The notes beneath the pieces were generated by a model that saw only the letters and a program-made list of their open reading frames with translations, was not told where the DNA came from and searched no databases. Shown piece by piece: positions 50,194 through 59,977 of a DNA stretch of 64,000 nucleotides; position 1 is the first letter of the stretch; each line of letters starts with the position of its first letter. The stretch is taken from contig KV454011.1 in NCBI GenBank assembly GCA_001661245.1, positions 1-64,000 on the forward strand, read 5' to 3'. The position numbers were made by a program, and so were the translations under genes. Origin of the DNA: Pachysolen tannophilus NRRL Y-2460 (lineage: Eukaryota > Ascomycota > Pichiomycetes > Alaninales > Pachysolenaceae).

Positions 50194-51128
50194 CTAATAG
50201 AAAGTTGTTGGACGCTTTGGAGCAAAAACTTGCTTTGACTTTTGGATTCTGTGTGGTAATGGGAATTTCAAGTTCTTTGAAAGGAATTGTTTAACGTATT
50301 GACGTTTGACATCATCGGTCTTTTCTAATTCGACAACTTTTAAAATGTGAACTGATCTAAATCTGGCTCTGTGTCTAGCAGCCAAGTCTTGGTACATGGA
50401 TTCAACAGCACCAACTCTGGTAACATCTCTATATTCCTTGTACATGTTGTGGGTACCGGATCTGGAATCGTATCTGATCCAAATACCAAAGTTCTTGACT
50501 TTTGTTGGGTGAGCTTCAGAAATGGCGTTAACTGAAACAATTTCACCAGAGGCCTTCTTGACCTTGTGTAATTTTTGCAAGAAATACCAGTAACGAGATT
50601 TAGCAACAACAACGTTTGGTGCAAAAATTCTCATACGGAATAATTTTGGCTCTGGAACCGATTCAGTTGGTAAACGGCGACCAATAACTTGATATTCATT
50701 TAAACGTGCCACTAGATTAAAAAATAGTTAGTATTATTAATTCTTTTAAAATTTCATGATAATAGTTAAGATAGTAATAATGTGAACAGTGAATTTTAAC
50801 ATTAAATCCAATAAAATGAATTCATTTCAACATCATCGTTTAATATCATAGTAATGAGCTTTCTTAAAATAAAAAAAAAGACAGAAAAAGCTCCCCCTAG
50901 AATTTGAATTCGAATTAATTTTAATAATTATTTTCATTAATTTCCCCATTGAATATATTCAACATTTTTTTAAATTTAATTTCATTCTAGTCACTATAAT
51001 AAGAAACTAGACTCATGAAACCAACAAGAAAAAATCCCCTCCCGAATGCTTTCTAGACTGTTCTAACTATTATCACTATTATTACCACATCATAATCATC
51101 ATTATCATATCGATTCTATCAACTTACT
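50194..51128 (-). CDS. RPL20: 60S ribosomal protein L20 (eL20), start codon split by intron
   Basis: 172 residues. Only GTG opens the frame at 50712; the bases at 50711-50710 (TG) are preceded by an acceptor (CTAG). A GTAAGT donor at 51127 follows an A at 51128, so the intron lies within the start codon: A | TG GCA CGT, giving [29 protein letters not shown]. Intron 50712-51127 (416 nt) has TACTAAC at 50727-50733. Strong match to Rpl20 along the whole protein. Codon use is highly biased, as in abundant proteins. A Tbf1-type palindrome lies upstream. Confidence 0.93.
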
Positions 51129-51356
51129 TTTTAAGATTGTTGTCAATATTAAAATTCCCTGTATTAACTAAAATATTAAATTTATATATATACTTTTCTA
51201 CTTTTACTTATTTAATTCATTGTGAAAAAAATTGTCCTTCGGTATAAAAAACAAAGTTCGTGTAGAAAGTCTCAAAAAAAAATTTTATTTCTCTGAAAAG
51301 AGTTGTGACTGTGAAAAGTTCAAAAATTTCTCAAAAAAGTAACTAGGGCTGTGGTT

Positions 51357-51372
51357 TAGGGATGCATCCCTA
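51357..51372. promoter_or_regulatory. Tbf1-type palindrome TAGGGATGCATCCCTA
   Basis: Perfect 16-bp palindrome of inverted TAGGG/CCCTA repeats, flanked by further AGGG sequences (CTAGGGC at about 51343, ATAGGGCC at about 51380). In C. albicans, Tbf1 with Cbf1 controls ribosomal-protein genes through this motif. It is 229 bp upstream of the A of the split RPL20 start codon. Confidence 0.65.
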
Positions 51373-51674
51373 CCACTGATATAGGGCCTAGAAACCTAAT
51401 GTGAGATCAGAAAAAACTCAATTTATTATAAAACGGCCATATGTAAGAATATGCATGATAAAAGTTATAGTTTCTCTTAGTCAAATTTTTTTAAATACTT
51501 CAACTGATGTTCAGAAACCATGATTCATGGTAGATTAAGTTCTTATGGTTCAGTTTACTTTTTTGCCTTTATTTTGGGGGTTTTATTTTTTTTTTTGTTC
51601 AGCTAGTTTTGGCATCACTCTGTGTCTTAATGTTTGTATCGTTTAAAAAAATATATATATATTGCCTGCAATTC

Positions 51675-51878
51675 TCGTATAAAAAAACATCTGCTTTTCA
51701 CATGCATATGATGAAGTTAAAAAATCATCCCATACTTCACTCACCGTATATTTTAGATTTCTGTTTCTTTCGAATAAGAAATAAAGAAATGTTCAAGGCA
51801 CGATAGTGGTAGTCTTTATGAGAAATGATTCGTTTAATATTTAATATTATATCGTTTCGTTTTGTCTTATTTCGTATA
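51675..51878. promoter_or_regulatory. Two sterol-response elements (TCGTATA) upstream of ERG25
   Basis: Exact TCGTATA at 51675-51681 and 51872-51878, about 345 and 150 bp before the ERG25 start. This is the core element bound by Upc2 in yeasts on sterol depletion. Confidence 0.65.
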
Positions 51879-52022
51879 GAAATGCATTAACAAACAGTAC
51901 GATACCTTATTTATTTTACATCTTCGTATTTACTATTCATTATTCATTATATAAATAATCTATTAGATTCTATTTTCTTTAAAAAAATTTACTAAATTAA
52001 AAATTAAACAAAAGAAATTAGA

Positions 52023-52946
52023 ATGAGTGACGTTTTTAACAGTAGTGGTCTTCAGGATGTTTCTGTACCAACTTTTAAAGCTATTTTAACTAATATTATG
52101 GAAACACAAAAGAATTTAAATTTTATTGAACAATTATGGGCTTCATATTATACATATATGAATAACGATGTGTTGGCAACTGGTTTATTATTTTTCCTAA
52201 CTCATGAATTGATGTATTTTGGTAGATGTTTACCATGGTATATAATTGATAAAATTCCATATTTTAATAGATGGAAAATACAACCTAAATATATTCCAAG
52301 TGATAAAGAACAATGGGAATGTTTTAAATCAGTATTAAAATCACATTTATTAGTAGAGGCTCTTCCAATATGGACTTTCCATCCCTTGTGTAAAAAATTA
52401 GGTATTGCTGTTACAGTTCCATTCCCAAGTTTAACAGAAATGATATTACAATGGTGTTTATTTTTCATATTAGAAGATATGTGGCATTATTGGGCTCATC
52501 GTCTTTTCCATTTTGGTCCTTTCTACAAATATATTCATAAACAACATCATAGATACGCTGCTCCTTTTGGATTGGCTGCAGAGTATGCACATCCACTAGA
52601 AACAATGAGTTTAGGTTTTGGTACCGTTGGATTCCCAATTATTTATGCTGCATTAACACATCATTTACATCTTTTCACAGTTACATGTTGGATAGTCTTT
52701 AGACTCTTCCAAGCTGTAGATTCACATTCGGGTTACGATTTCCCTTGGTCATTACATCACTTCATACCGTTCTGGGCAGGTGCAGAACATCATGATTTAC
52801 ATCATCACTATTTCATTGGTAACTACGCTTCAAGTTTCAGATGGTGGGATTATTCTTTAGATACAGAAGCTGGCCCAGAAGCCAAGAGAGAAAGAGAAGA
52901 AAGAATGAGTAGAAAAGCTGAAATAAAAGCAAAAAAATTCAACTGA
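52023..52946 (+). CDS. ERG25: C-4 methylsterol monooxygenase
   Basis: 307 residues. It removes the C-4 methyl groups in ergosterol synthesis, in the ER membrane, with Erg26, Erg27 and Erg28. The diiron His boxes are HRLFH at 159-163, HKQHH at 172-176 and HHDLHHH at 256-262. Three to four membrane segments, [10 protein letters not shown] context, and a C-terminal KKFN that fits a KKXX ER-retrieval signal. Length equals S. cerevisiae Erg25 (309). Two TCGTATA elements upstream fit Upc2 control. Confidence 0.95.
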   Translation: MSDVFNSSGLQDVSVPTFKAILTNIMETQKNLNFIEQLWASYYTYMNNDVLATGLLFFLTHELMYFGRCLPWYIIDKIPYFNRWKIQPKYIPSDKEQWECFKSVLKSHLLVEALPIWTFHPLCKKLGIAVTVPFPSLTEMILQWCLFFILEDMWHYWAHRLFHFGPFYKYIHKQHHRYAAPFGLAAEYAHPLETMSLGFGTVGFPIIYAALTHHLHLFTVTCWIVFRLFQAVDSHSGYDFPWSLHHFIPFWAGAEHHDLHHHYFIGNYASSFRWWDYSLDTEAGPEAKREREERMSRKAEIKAKKFN

Positions 52947-53270
52947 AAAGAGCCAAAGAAAGCAATAAGCAAAAAAAAAAAAAAGAAATTAAATATAATT
53001 AAATAAACTGTTTGTAAATTGAATAAATAATTTTTAATTCGTATTGGTTTTCGTAAAAAGGTAAAAATGTGAGATTTGTTAATTTTCATGTATGTACTAA
53101 GTAATACAAATTCCCCGCCAATCTAGAATTAGACATAAATATTAATATTAATATTAATATAAATATATAAATATATATCTACATATATATACGAGCAAGA
53201 ATATTATTGAATCTTTAGTTATCATTAGTGTAATTGAGCAGTTGAGTAATTGCAATTGGATTTTTCAAAA
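52947..53270. other. ERG25-oxidase intergenic region
   Basis: 324 bp. (ATATTA)-type short repeats at 53139-53200. No gene recognised. Confidence 0.45.
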
Positions 53271-54689
53271 ATGTCAAACAGAAATCATAAAGTTATTATA
53301 ATTGGGTCCGGTATTTCGGGTATAAAAGCAGCTATCGAATTGCACAAGAAGGGAATTGATACCTTGATATTGGAAGCAAGAGACAGAATCGGCGGAAGAC
53401 TGTATACGGTTGAATCACCAGTCACTAAGGTCAAATATGATTTGGGTTGTTGTTGGTTTCATTGTACTGGTTTCAATCCTCTTTTCAAGAATTCTTTGAA
53501 TGCAGGTAATGTTGAATATTGTTTTGATGATTCTTCAATTGCATTTATATCGAATGAGGGTTACATCCCAGGGTCATATAATTTGGGACCAGTTGTGGAT
53601 GAAATGAAATTATTTGCTTCAAAATTTGAGAATGGTGAATCGTTAAATCTTCATACTTTATCAAATCATTATATTTTTGAAAATAAAAATGTATTGACAA
53701 AACAACAAATAAGATATGCTCCACAATTATTAAGATTGTTAGAAGTTCCAAATGGTGTTTCTTGGGATATGGTTTCCGGCTCCAAATCCATTGCTCCTTA
53801 TGGTGGTAGAGATGCATTTGTTAAAAACTGTTATGAAACTGTATTAAATAATGAATTAAAGGGATACCCTGTAAATGAGAAAATATTAACAAATAAAGTT
53901 GTCTCTGCTATTGAAAAGAAAGATTCAAAAATTATAATCACTACTACTGGAAACGAGATTTTCACTTCGGATTATGTTATTGTTACCATTCCTCAACCTT
54001 TATTGACTTTATCTAAAGGTGAAGAAGGTTCGATTGAATTTAAACCTTCATTACCAAGGACTATAACAGATAATTTTCCAAAGACAAAATCTGTATCTTT
54101 GAACAAAGTCATTTTTGAATTTGATCAAGTGTTTTGGCCCGAGGATATTGAAAAATTTATAACCATTGGTAAAGTAGATGAAGATTTTTCGGAAAAAATT
54201 ATTGAAAATAAAATAGATGTTACAGATTTAAAAGTAGATATAGAACTGTTTGATGTTTTAGGTGCAAAAACCCCAGAAACATGGGAATTCCCAACTTTAG
54301 TTGCCAACCTATTTGCAATCAAGAAATTACCATCTTTGATGTTTCTTATCCCATCTCCTGCTTCTTTATATTTGGAAAAATATCCAGACCAAAGATGGAC
54401 CTTGTTGAAACCTTTAATTGCCAAAATTGCCAAGTTAGAGGAATCACAATTACCGGAACCAATTAATACCATTGGAAGTTCCTGGTCAAGTGACCCTTTT
54501 AGCCGTGGATCCATTTCAGGAATCCCTCCTGACGGTTTAATTGTCAATGAAGGTTTAATTGAAGGTTTTGGAAATATCAGATTCGCAGGCGAACATACCA
54601 TCTACGAGGGCCACGGATGTGCCCACGGAGCATGGTTAAGTGGCTTAAGAGAAGCCAACCACATCCTAGACAGACTCAACACCAAATAG
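53271..54689 (+). CDS. FMS1: Flavin amine oxidase, Fms1/CBP1-like polyamine oxidase
   Basis: 472 residues from the ATG at 53271 (MSNRNHK); the frame is open further upstream from a non-optimal start. FAD motif VIIIGSGISGIKAAIEL at about 8-24, EARDRIGGRLYT, and the C-terminal AGEHTIYEGHGCAHGAWLSGLREA, which carries the FAD-contact and active-site region of flavin amine oxidases. LGCCWFH near residue 66 matches the Fms1 LGASWHH segment. Fms1 converts spermine to spermidine; C. albicans CBP1, the corticosteroid-binding protein, belongs to the same family. No peroxisomal signal. Substrate not certain. Confidence 0.78.
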   Translation: MSNRNHKVIIIGSGISGIKAAIELHKKGIDTLILEARDRIGGRLYTVESPVTKVKYDLGCCWFHCTGFNPLFKNSLNAGNVEYCFDDSSIAFISNEGYIPGSYNLGPVVDEMKLFASKFENGESLNLHTLSNHYIFENKNVLTKQQIRYAPQLLRLLEVPNGVSWDMVSGSKSIAPYGGRDAFVKNCYETVLNNELKGYPVNEKILTNKVVSAIEKKDSKIIITTTGNEIFTSDYVIVTIPQPLLTLSKGEEGSIEFKPSLPRTITDNFPKTKSVSLNKVIFEFDQVFWPEDIEKFITIGKVDEDFSEKIIENKIDVTDLKVDIELFDVLGAKTPETWEFPTLVANLFAIKKLPSLMFLIPSPASLYLEKYPDQRWTLLKPLIAKIAKLEESQLPEPINTIGSSWSSDPFSRGSISGIPPDGLIVNEGLIEGFGNIRFAGEHTIYEGHGCAHGAWLSGLREANHILDRLNTK

Positions 54690-54962
54690 ACTCTCATCAG
54701 ATGCCAACAGGGCACCAACAAGGCCCTTGAATAGCATCATTTGAACTAAATATATAGGTTATATACGGTGTCAAGTAAATAGCCCCAAAATACTTTTGGG
54801 GCGCTTGAATTTTGTTAAGTCTTTTGATTGTAAACTAAAATAAGTATGATGATAATAGTAAATAGATAGTAGTCTGACCTTTTATAATATCATCCATTAT
54901 ATTGAGATTTTAAGGTATTGAGAAATAAGAGAAGGGACTATAATCTGTTGTATTGGTTGGCC

Positions 54963-57470
54963 ATGCCTCAGATAAGTAGACCACAGTTGGTTTTTCTCAT
55001 AATATTTCTTATATTGATATTACAGAGTACAGATGATTCGCCATCCAATTTATCAACACCCGTTAATTTAAAGAAACTTGCAAATTTAAAAGATGAGGTT
55101 ACTACATCAAGACAGGAGTTATTTCGGTCGGAATGGAACTTGGGCTATGGGAATGTAACTGGGTTTAAGTTGAGTTATGAAGATAGCTTGGAAAATAGAA
55201 ATGTTAGTGAGTGGCCCATTCACCATTTTTCAGATGAAAATCCTTTTATTCAAGATCAAAAATATTCGATATTGCCTAATAAGATAACTGAGTTGGCTAA
55301 ATCAATATGGCTACCAGGAAATGTGGTTAAAAATGGTGTGAGCATTGATAGGAGACTGAATATAGTTTCCAAATATAGTGACGAGAAAGAAGGTATTGAT
55401 AATAGTTATTTTTTAAATATTACTGGTAGTTTAAGAGGTTCGTTTAATAAATTGGATGAAGGATTTGAACCTATTAAGATGCCATTACCAGAGTATTTTT
55501 TGGATTCGTATTATCAACATGAAGATACGGCATTAAATAAAGTTATAACTAATGGTGAAAGAGAGAGTGACCAATATTCTGTAAATAGAGGTCTCAAGGA
55601 AAGTTCAAATTTTGATGAAGATAATGATGATTTTCAAAATGGATATCCTTTCAAGAAGGATTATAAAATTGGAAACTTGACTGATTTAACCGTTGGTAAT
55701 ATCAAAATAGATATAAACGCCAAGGAAAAACCCGATGAATTGATAGAGTCTACTCACGATGCAATAAATTCAATAATTGAGATACACATAAATGATTACG
55801 ATGAATTAAAAGATCATAGGTTAACTTTATCTGGAATATATTTCCAAGAATCAGGGAACTTGGTAGCAACAACGAGGACAGGTAAATATGCTGGCATATA
55901 TGCTCTTCCTCATTTACAATTGGAAGAAGCAAATTTTAACAAGAGTAAAAATTTGATGAGTTATTATACAAATCAAACTTTAATAGATGATCTCACATTA
56001 TCATTCATGGAAGAATTAATTGATTCATCAGAAGAATATTGCGAAATGATTTTTTTCGGTCACTTTAGACAAACTAACTTATCAAGATCTCAATTAGAAG
56101 ATATTGATGATGAACTAAAGAATCCAATAGGAAGACCAGTTCAGAGACTTCCAAATATAGAGTTAGAAGAAGGTTTAATATATTCACCTGACTGTGGGTA
56201 TGCGATTAAAGTAAATGAATCTGTTGGTCCAAGAAGAGAAATTAGGACCCTGAAAATTAGAAAGATTGTTTTAGTGGGTATAATTATACTTTTTTCACAA
56301 ATCTTATTATCCATAAACCAAATGAATTCAACAAATACACCTTCAACTATGTCAAGAATATCTTTTTGGTCAATTGCAATAATGAATCTCATTGATGGAA
56401 CATTAAGTATGCTTTATTTACTTAGTAGTGCTTTATTACAAGATTTATACTTGCCTCTTGTCGTTAGTTCATTTTTAGCATTTACCTTAGCAAGTGTTTT
56501 TGAAATGAGATATATGATTTTGATATATTCATCACAGGTGAATGAAAGAAATATTAGCGCTAGAGTAGGATTACAAGGCCAACCAATAGATGATAGGCCA
56601 GAACCACCAAATGAACCTGTTGTTGATACCAACAATGGAACTATTTTACCTACCACTCAGCGTCCAACTCCTCAGCAACAGCAACAGCAACAACAGCAAC
56701 AACAGGCTGCTCGTCAAGCACCAAGATTTCCTGAAGATGAACAAATTATAAGTGGTCAAATGTATACTAAATTTTTATTTTTCCTTATTGGTTTTACATT
56801 TTTAATATTGAACTCAGTCATGTGGCCTAGAAAGCCAAGGTTAATCTTTGAGTACATTATTTTAATTGCGTTGAATTCGTATTGGGTTCCGCAAATTTAT
56901 AGAAATGTCATTAGAGGTTCAAGAAGATCTTTTAGATGGGTATTTATTATTGGAACTTCAATTTTAAGATTGTTACCAATAACTTATTTATGTCTATACA
57001 AGCTGAATCCGTTCAACCATCATTACGATCCACTCTTGTTTATAATCTTATTCTCTTGGATGTCTGTACAAATTTTCATTTTAATGTTACAAGAATTTTT
57101 AGGACCAAGATTCTTACTACCAGAAAAATACCTACCAAAATCTTATGACTACCATCCAATATTAACGGAATCAGATTTGGAAAATGGTTTTGGTATTGAA
57201 CACAATCATGAAAATAATCCAGTTGATGGCTTATCACAACCACTATTAACTCATCATGACGGTAAATGCAAAATAGATTGCGCTATTTGTATGGATGAAC
57301 TTGAACTTCCAATTCACCAAAATGGTGCCACTTTAGCAACAAATATAATTGCAAGAAGAAGTTATATGGTCACTCCTTGCAGACATATTTTCCATACTTC
57401 TTGTTTGGAAAATTGGATGAAATATAAATTACAATGTCCAGTATGCAGAAATTCATTACCTCCGTTATAG
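54963..57470 (+). CDS. TUL1: Golgi RING-H2 ubiquitin ligase (Dsc/Tul1 type)
   Basis: 835 residues from the ATG at 54963 (MPQISRPQ); an upstream TTG at 54918 is not used. N-terminal hydrophobic segment (LVFLIIFLILIL) is a signal anchor; a long lumenal domain of about 400 residues carries NLT, NIS, NRN-type sequons; about seven membrane spans follow, and the C-terminus has RING-H2 CAICMDEL..CRHIFHTSCLENWMKYKLQCPVCR. This is the Tul1/Dsc1 layout, which ubiquitinates Golgi membrane proteins for vacuolar delivery. A run of 11 Gln (CAG/CAA, 56673-56705) lies in the cytosolic loop between spans. Confidence 0.88.
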   Translation: MPQISRPQLVFLIIFLILILQSTDDSPSNLSTPVNLKKLANLKDEVTTSRQELFRSEWNLGYGNVTGFKLSYEDSLENRNVSEWPIHHFSDENPFIQDQKYSILPNKITELAKSIWLPGNVVKNGVSIDRRLNIVSKYSDEKEGIDNSYFLNITGSLRGSFNKLDEGFEPIKMPLPEYFLDSYYQHEDTALNKVITNGERESDQYSVNRGLKESSNFDEDNDDFQNGYPFKKDYKIGNLTDLTVGNIKIDINAKEKPDELIESTHDAINSIIEIHINDYDELKDHRLTLSGIYFQESGNLVATTRTGKYAGIYALPHLQLEEANFNKSKNLMSYYTNQTLIDDLTLSFMEELIDSSEEYCEMIFFGHFRQTNLSRSQLEDIDDELKNPIGRPVQRLPNIELEEGLIYSPDCGYAIKVNESVGPRREIRTLKIRKIVLVGIIILFSQILLSINQMNSTNTPSTMSRISFWSIAIMNLIDGTLSMLYLLSSALLQDLYLPLVVSSFLAFTLASVFEMRYMILIYSSQVNERNISARVGLQGQPIDDRPEPPNEPVVDTNNGTILPTTQRPTPQQQQQQQQQQQAARQAPRFPEDEQIISGQMYTKFLFFLIGFTFLILNSVMWPRKPRLIFEYIILIALNSYWVPQIYRNVIRGSRRSFRWVFIIGTSILRLLPITYLCLYKLNPFNHHYDPLLFIILFSWMSVQIFILMLQEFLGPRFLLPEKYLPKSYDYHPILTESDLENGFGIEHNHENNPVDGLSQPLLTHHDGKCKIDCAICMDELELPIHQNGATLATNIIARRSYMVTPCRHIFHTSCLENWMKYKLQCPVCRNSLPPL
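56673..56705 (+). repeat. Polyglutamine (CAG/CAA) tract in TUL1
   Basis: 33 bp coding for 11 Gln in a predicted cytosolic loop. Confidence 0.9.
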
Positions 57471-57842
57471 ATTGTTTTCTTCGTTGCTTTCTTCTATTAC
57501 TTTTTCTTTTCTTTNTTTTTTTTTTTTTTCTTTCTTCTTCTTCTTCTTTTTCATTTTTAGTTTGATCTACTTGGCAATTCACAGTTGCATTTATCTTTTG
57601 AATTTACAGTTTAATCTTGTTTCATGATCTTAACCTGATAAACCTTTTCTTCTCCTTATCTTGAACCGACTGTTTTCAACGGTACGATTGAAAGTAGTGT
57701 TTGACATGTCAAACGAATCACGTAGTAGACCAATAACTGGATATATATGAAGGCTATCAGTTATTGTAGATGAGTTGTTGAAATAAAGAAGTGATTTTAT
57801 TATTGATAGATATATAGATAGATAAATAGATAGATAGAGATC
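57471..57842. other. TUL1-HAD gene intergenic region with ambiguous base
   Basis: 372 bp. Poly-T tract with one N at 57515, TTC repeats around 57530-57550 and GATA repeats at 57805-57835. No gene recognised. Confidence 0.5.
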
Positions 57843-58652
57843 ATGACTTTTGACAAGTGAGTTAACTTTGTTTCTTTTTTTTTTTTTTTTTCTTGAAATG
57901 AATTAATATACTGATCAAATTATAGGCAAATCAAAGCATGTCTATTTGACATGGACGGGCTTCTTATTAATTCAGAAGATGTTTATACTACAGTATACAC
58001 CGAATTATTGCAGAAATATGGGAAACCCGCATTGACTTGGGATGTCAAGTATAAGTTGCAAGGAAGAGCTGGTGTTGATGCAGCTCAGATTGTTATAGAT
58101 CATTATGGTCTTCCGAAAGATTTAACTCCTCAAATGATTTTAGATATCAATTATAAGAGACAATTGGAACTTTTCCCACATTGTAAATTCATGCCTGGTG
58201 CTTTGGAATTGGTAAAATATTTAAAGTCGAAAAATTTCGCCATTGGATTGGCTACATCATCTAGCAAGAAAACTTTTAAATTGAAAACTGAAAATTTAAA
58301 AGAAGAATTTTCATTATTTGGAAAACATGTTATTACTGCAGATGATGTTCCACCAGGGAAAAGTAAACCTCAACCAGATATTTATTTAACCTGCTTGAAA
58401 TCTATAAATGATGAAAGAATATTGAAAGGTGAGCCTGAAATTAGCATTGAGGAATGCCTTGTTTTTGAAGATGGAAGACCAGGTGTTGTTGCTGGTATCA
58501 CTGCAGGGGCATACGTAATCTGGGTTCCAGATAAGAGAGCTGTTGCAGTAATGGACCCACAGGAATTAGCAATTATTGGTAAAAATAATGAATACGGAGT
58601 GATTTTAGGCAGTTTGGAAGAACTAAATAAAGAACATTTTGGTCTTCAGTAA
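57843..58652 (+). CDS. HAD phosphatase, pseudouridine-5'-phosphatase-like, copy 1 (spliced)
   Basis: Exon 1 is 57843-57856 (MTFDK), donor GTGAGT; exon 2 is 57926-58652, acceptor TATAG; intron 69 nt. 246 residues. Motif I CLFDMDGLLINSED with Asp13/Asp15, motif II LATSSSKKTF, motif III Lys in PGKSKPQPDIY, motif IV VFEDGRPGVVAG. This is the HDHD1/GS1-like branch, homologous to S. cerevisiae YKL033W-A, whose human relative hydrolyses pseudouridine 5'-phosphate. The second copy (59050-59776) is identical in its coding sequence. Confidence 0.85.
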
Positions 58653-58851
58653 GTGTATACTTAGTTATATTTCAGTTGTATATTGAGAGTTTACTTTTAC
58701 TCTCTTCTTTTCTCAACTTGATTGAAAAATTTTTTTTTTTTTCACTTTATTTTTTTTTTTTTTTTTGTTCACTTTGTTCTCTACAATAAATTACTATATA
58801 ACAATAAGATAATGTCCAGATGAATGTAATAGTAAGGCTAAATCCAGTATT
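57886..58851. repeat. Segment duplicated across gap, copy 1
   Basis: About 966 bp with the same sequence as 59010-59977. The copies differ by two bases in one poly-T run (17 versus 19 T), otherwise no difference seen. It includes exon 2 of the HAD gene and the first bases of MRF1. Confidence 0.88.
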
Positions 58852-59009
58852 NNNNNNNNNNNNNNNNNNNNNNNNNNNNNNNNNNNNNNNNNNNNNNNNN
58901 NNNNNNNNNNNNNNNNNNNNNNNNNNNNNNNNNNNNNNNNNNNNNNNNNNNNNNNNNNNNNNNNNNNNNNNNNNNNNNNNNNNNNNNNNNNNNNNNNNNN
59001 NNNNNNNNN
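58852..59009. other. Assembly gap, 158 N
   Basis: N run between the two identical copies of the HAD gene. Confidence 0.98.
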
Positions 59010-59977
59010 TTTTTTCTTGAAATGAATTAATATACTGATCAAATTATAGGCAAATCAAAGCATGTCTATTTGACATGGACGGGCTTCTTATTAATTCAGA
59101 AGATGTTTATACTACAGTATACACCGAATTATTGCAGAAATATGGGAAACCCGCATTGACTTGGGATGTCAAGTATAAGTTGCAAGGAAGAGCTGGTGTT
59201 GATGCAGCTCAGATTGTTATAGATCATTATGGTCTTCCGAAAGATTTAACTCCTCAAATGATTTTAGATATCAATTATAAGAGACAATTGGAACTTTTCC
59301 CACATTGTAAATTCATGCCTGGTGCTTTGGAATTGGTAAAATATTTAAAGTCGAAAAATTTCGCCATTGGATTGGCTACATCATCTAGCAAGAAAACTTT
59401 TAAATTGAAAACTGAAAATTTAAAAGAAGAATTTTCATTATTTGGAAAACATGTTATTACTGCAGATGATGTTCCACCAGGGAAAAGTAAACCTCAACCA
59501 GATATTTATTTAACCTGCTTGAAATCTATAAATGATGAAAGAATATTGAAAGGTGAGCCTGAAATTAGCATTGAGGAATGCCTTGTTTTTGAAGATGGAA
59601 GACCAGGTGTTGTTGCTGGTATCACTGCAGGGGCATACGTAATCTGGGTTCCAGATAAGAGAGCTGTTGCAGTAATGGACCCACAGGAATTAGCAATTAT
59701 TGGTAAAAATAATGAATACGGAGTGATTTTAGGCAGTTTGGAAGAACTAAATAAAGAACATTTTGGTCTTCAGTAAGTGTATACTTAGTTATATTTCAGT
59801 TGTATATTGAGAGTTTACTTTTACTCTCTTCTTTTCTCAACTTGATTGAAAAATTTTTTTTTTTTTCACTTTATTTTTTTTTTTTTTTTTTTGTTCACTT
59901 TGTTCTCTACAATAAATTACTATATAACAATAAGATAATGTCCAGATGAATGTAATAGTAAGGCTAAATCCAGTATT
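59010..59977. repeat. Segment duplicated across gap, copy 2
   Basis: Partner of 57886-58851; runs without break into MRF1. Confidence 0.88.
59050..59776 (+). CDS. HAD phosphatase, duplicate of copy 1, exon 1 lost in gap
   Basis: Identical to exon 2 of the previous gene, with the acceptor TATAG present, but exon 1 would fall in the N run. The continuous junction into intact MRF1 shows this copy is the correctly placed one; copy 1 is correctly joined to exon 1. Most likely a single gene split by assembly. Confidence 0.8.

Larger units (their letters stand above)
51129..52022. promoter_or_regulatory. RPL20/ERG25 divergent promoter
   Basis: 894 bp with no gene. RPL20 side: TAGGG-rich elements at 51344-51390 including the palindrome at 51357-51372. 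ERG25 side: two exact TCGTATA sites. The ORF at 51609-51806 is not supported. Confidence 0.6.

Noticed and set aside
50712-51127. snoRNA inside the RPL20 intron
   Set aside because: A C-box-like ATGATG was seen, but no matching D box or paired terminal stem could be found by eye.
51609-51806. 65-codon ORF in the ERG25 promoter
   Set aside because: Overlaps sterol-response element and has no domain.
57951-59776. A true recent tandem duplication of the HAD gene
   Set aside because: Copies are separated by an N gap and each is complete at only one end, which fits contig overlap better.
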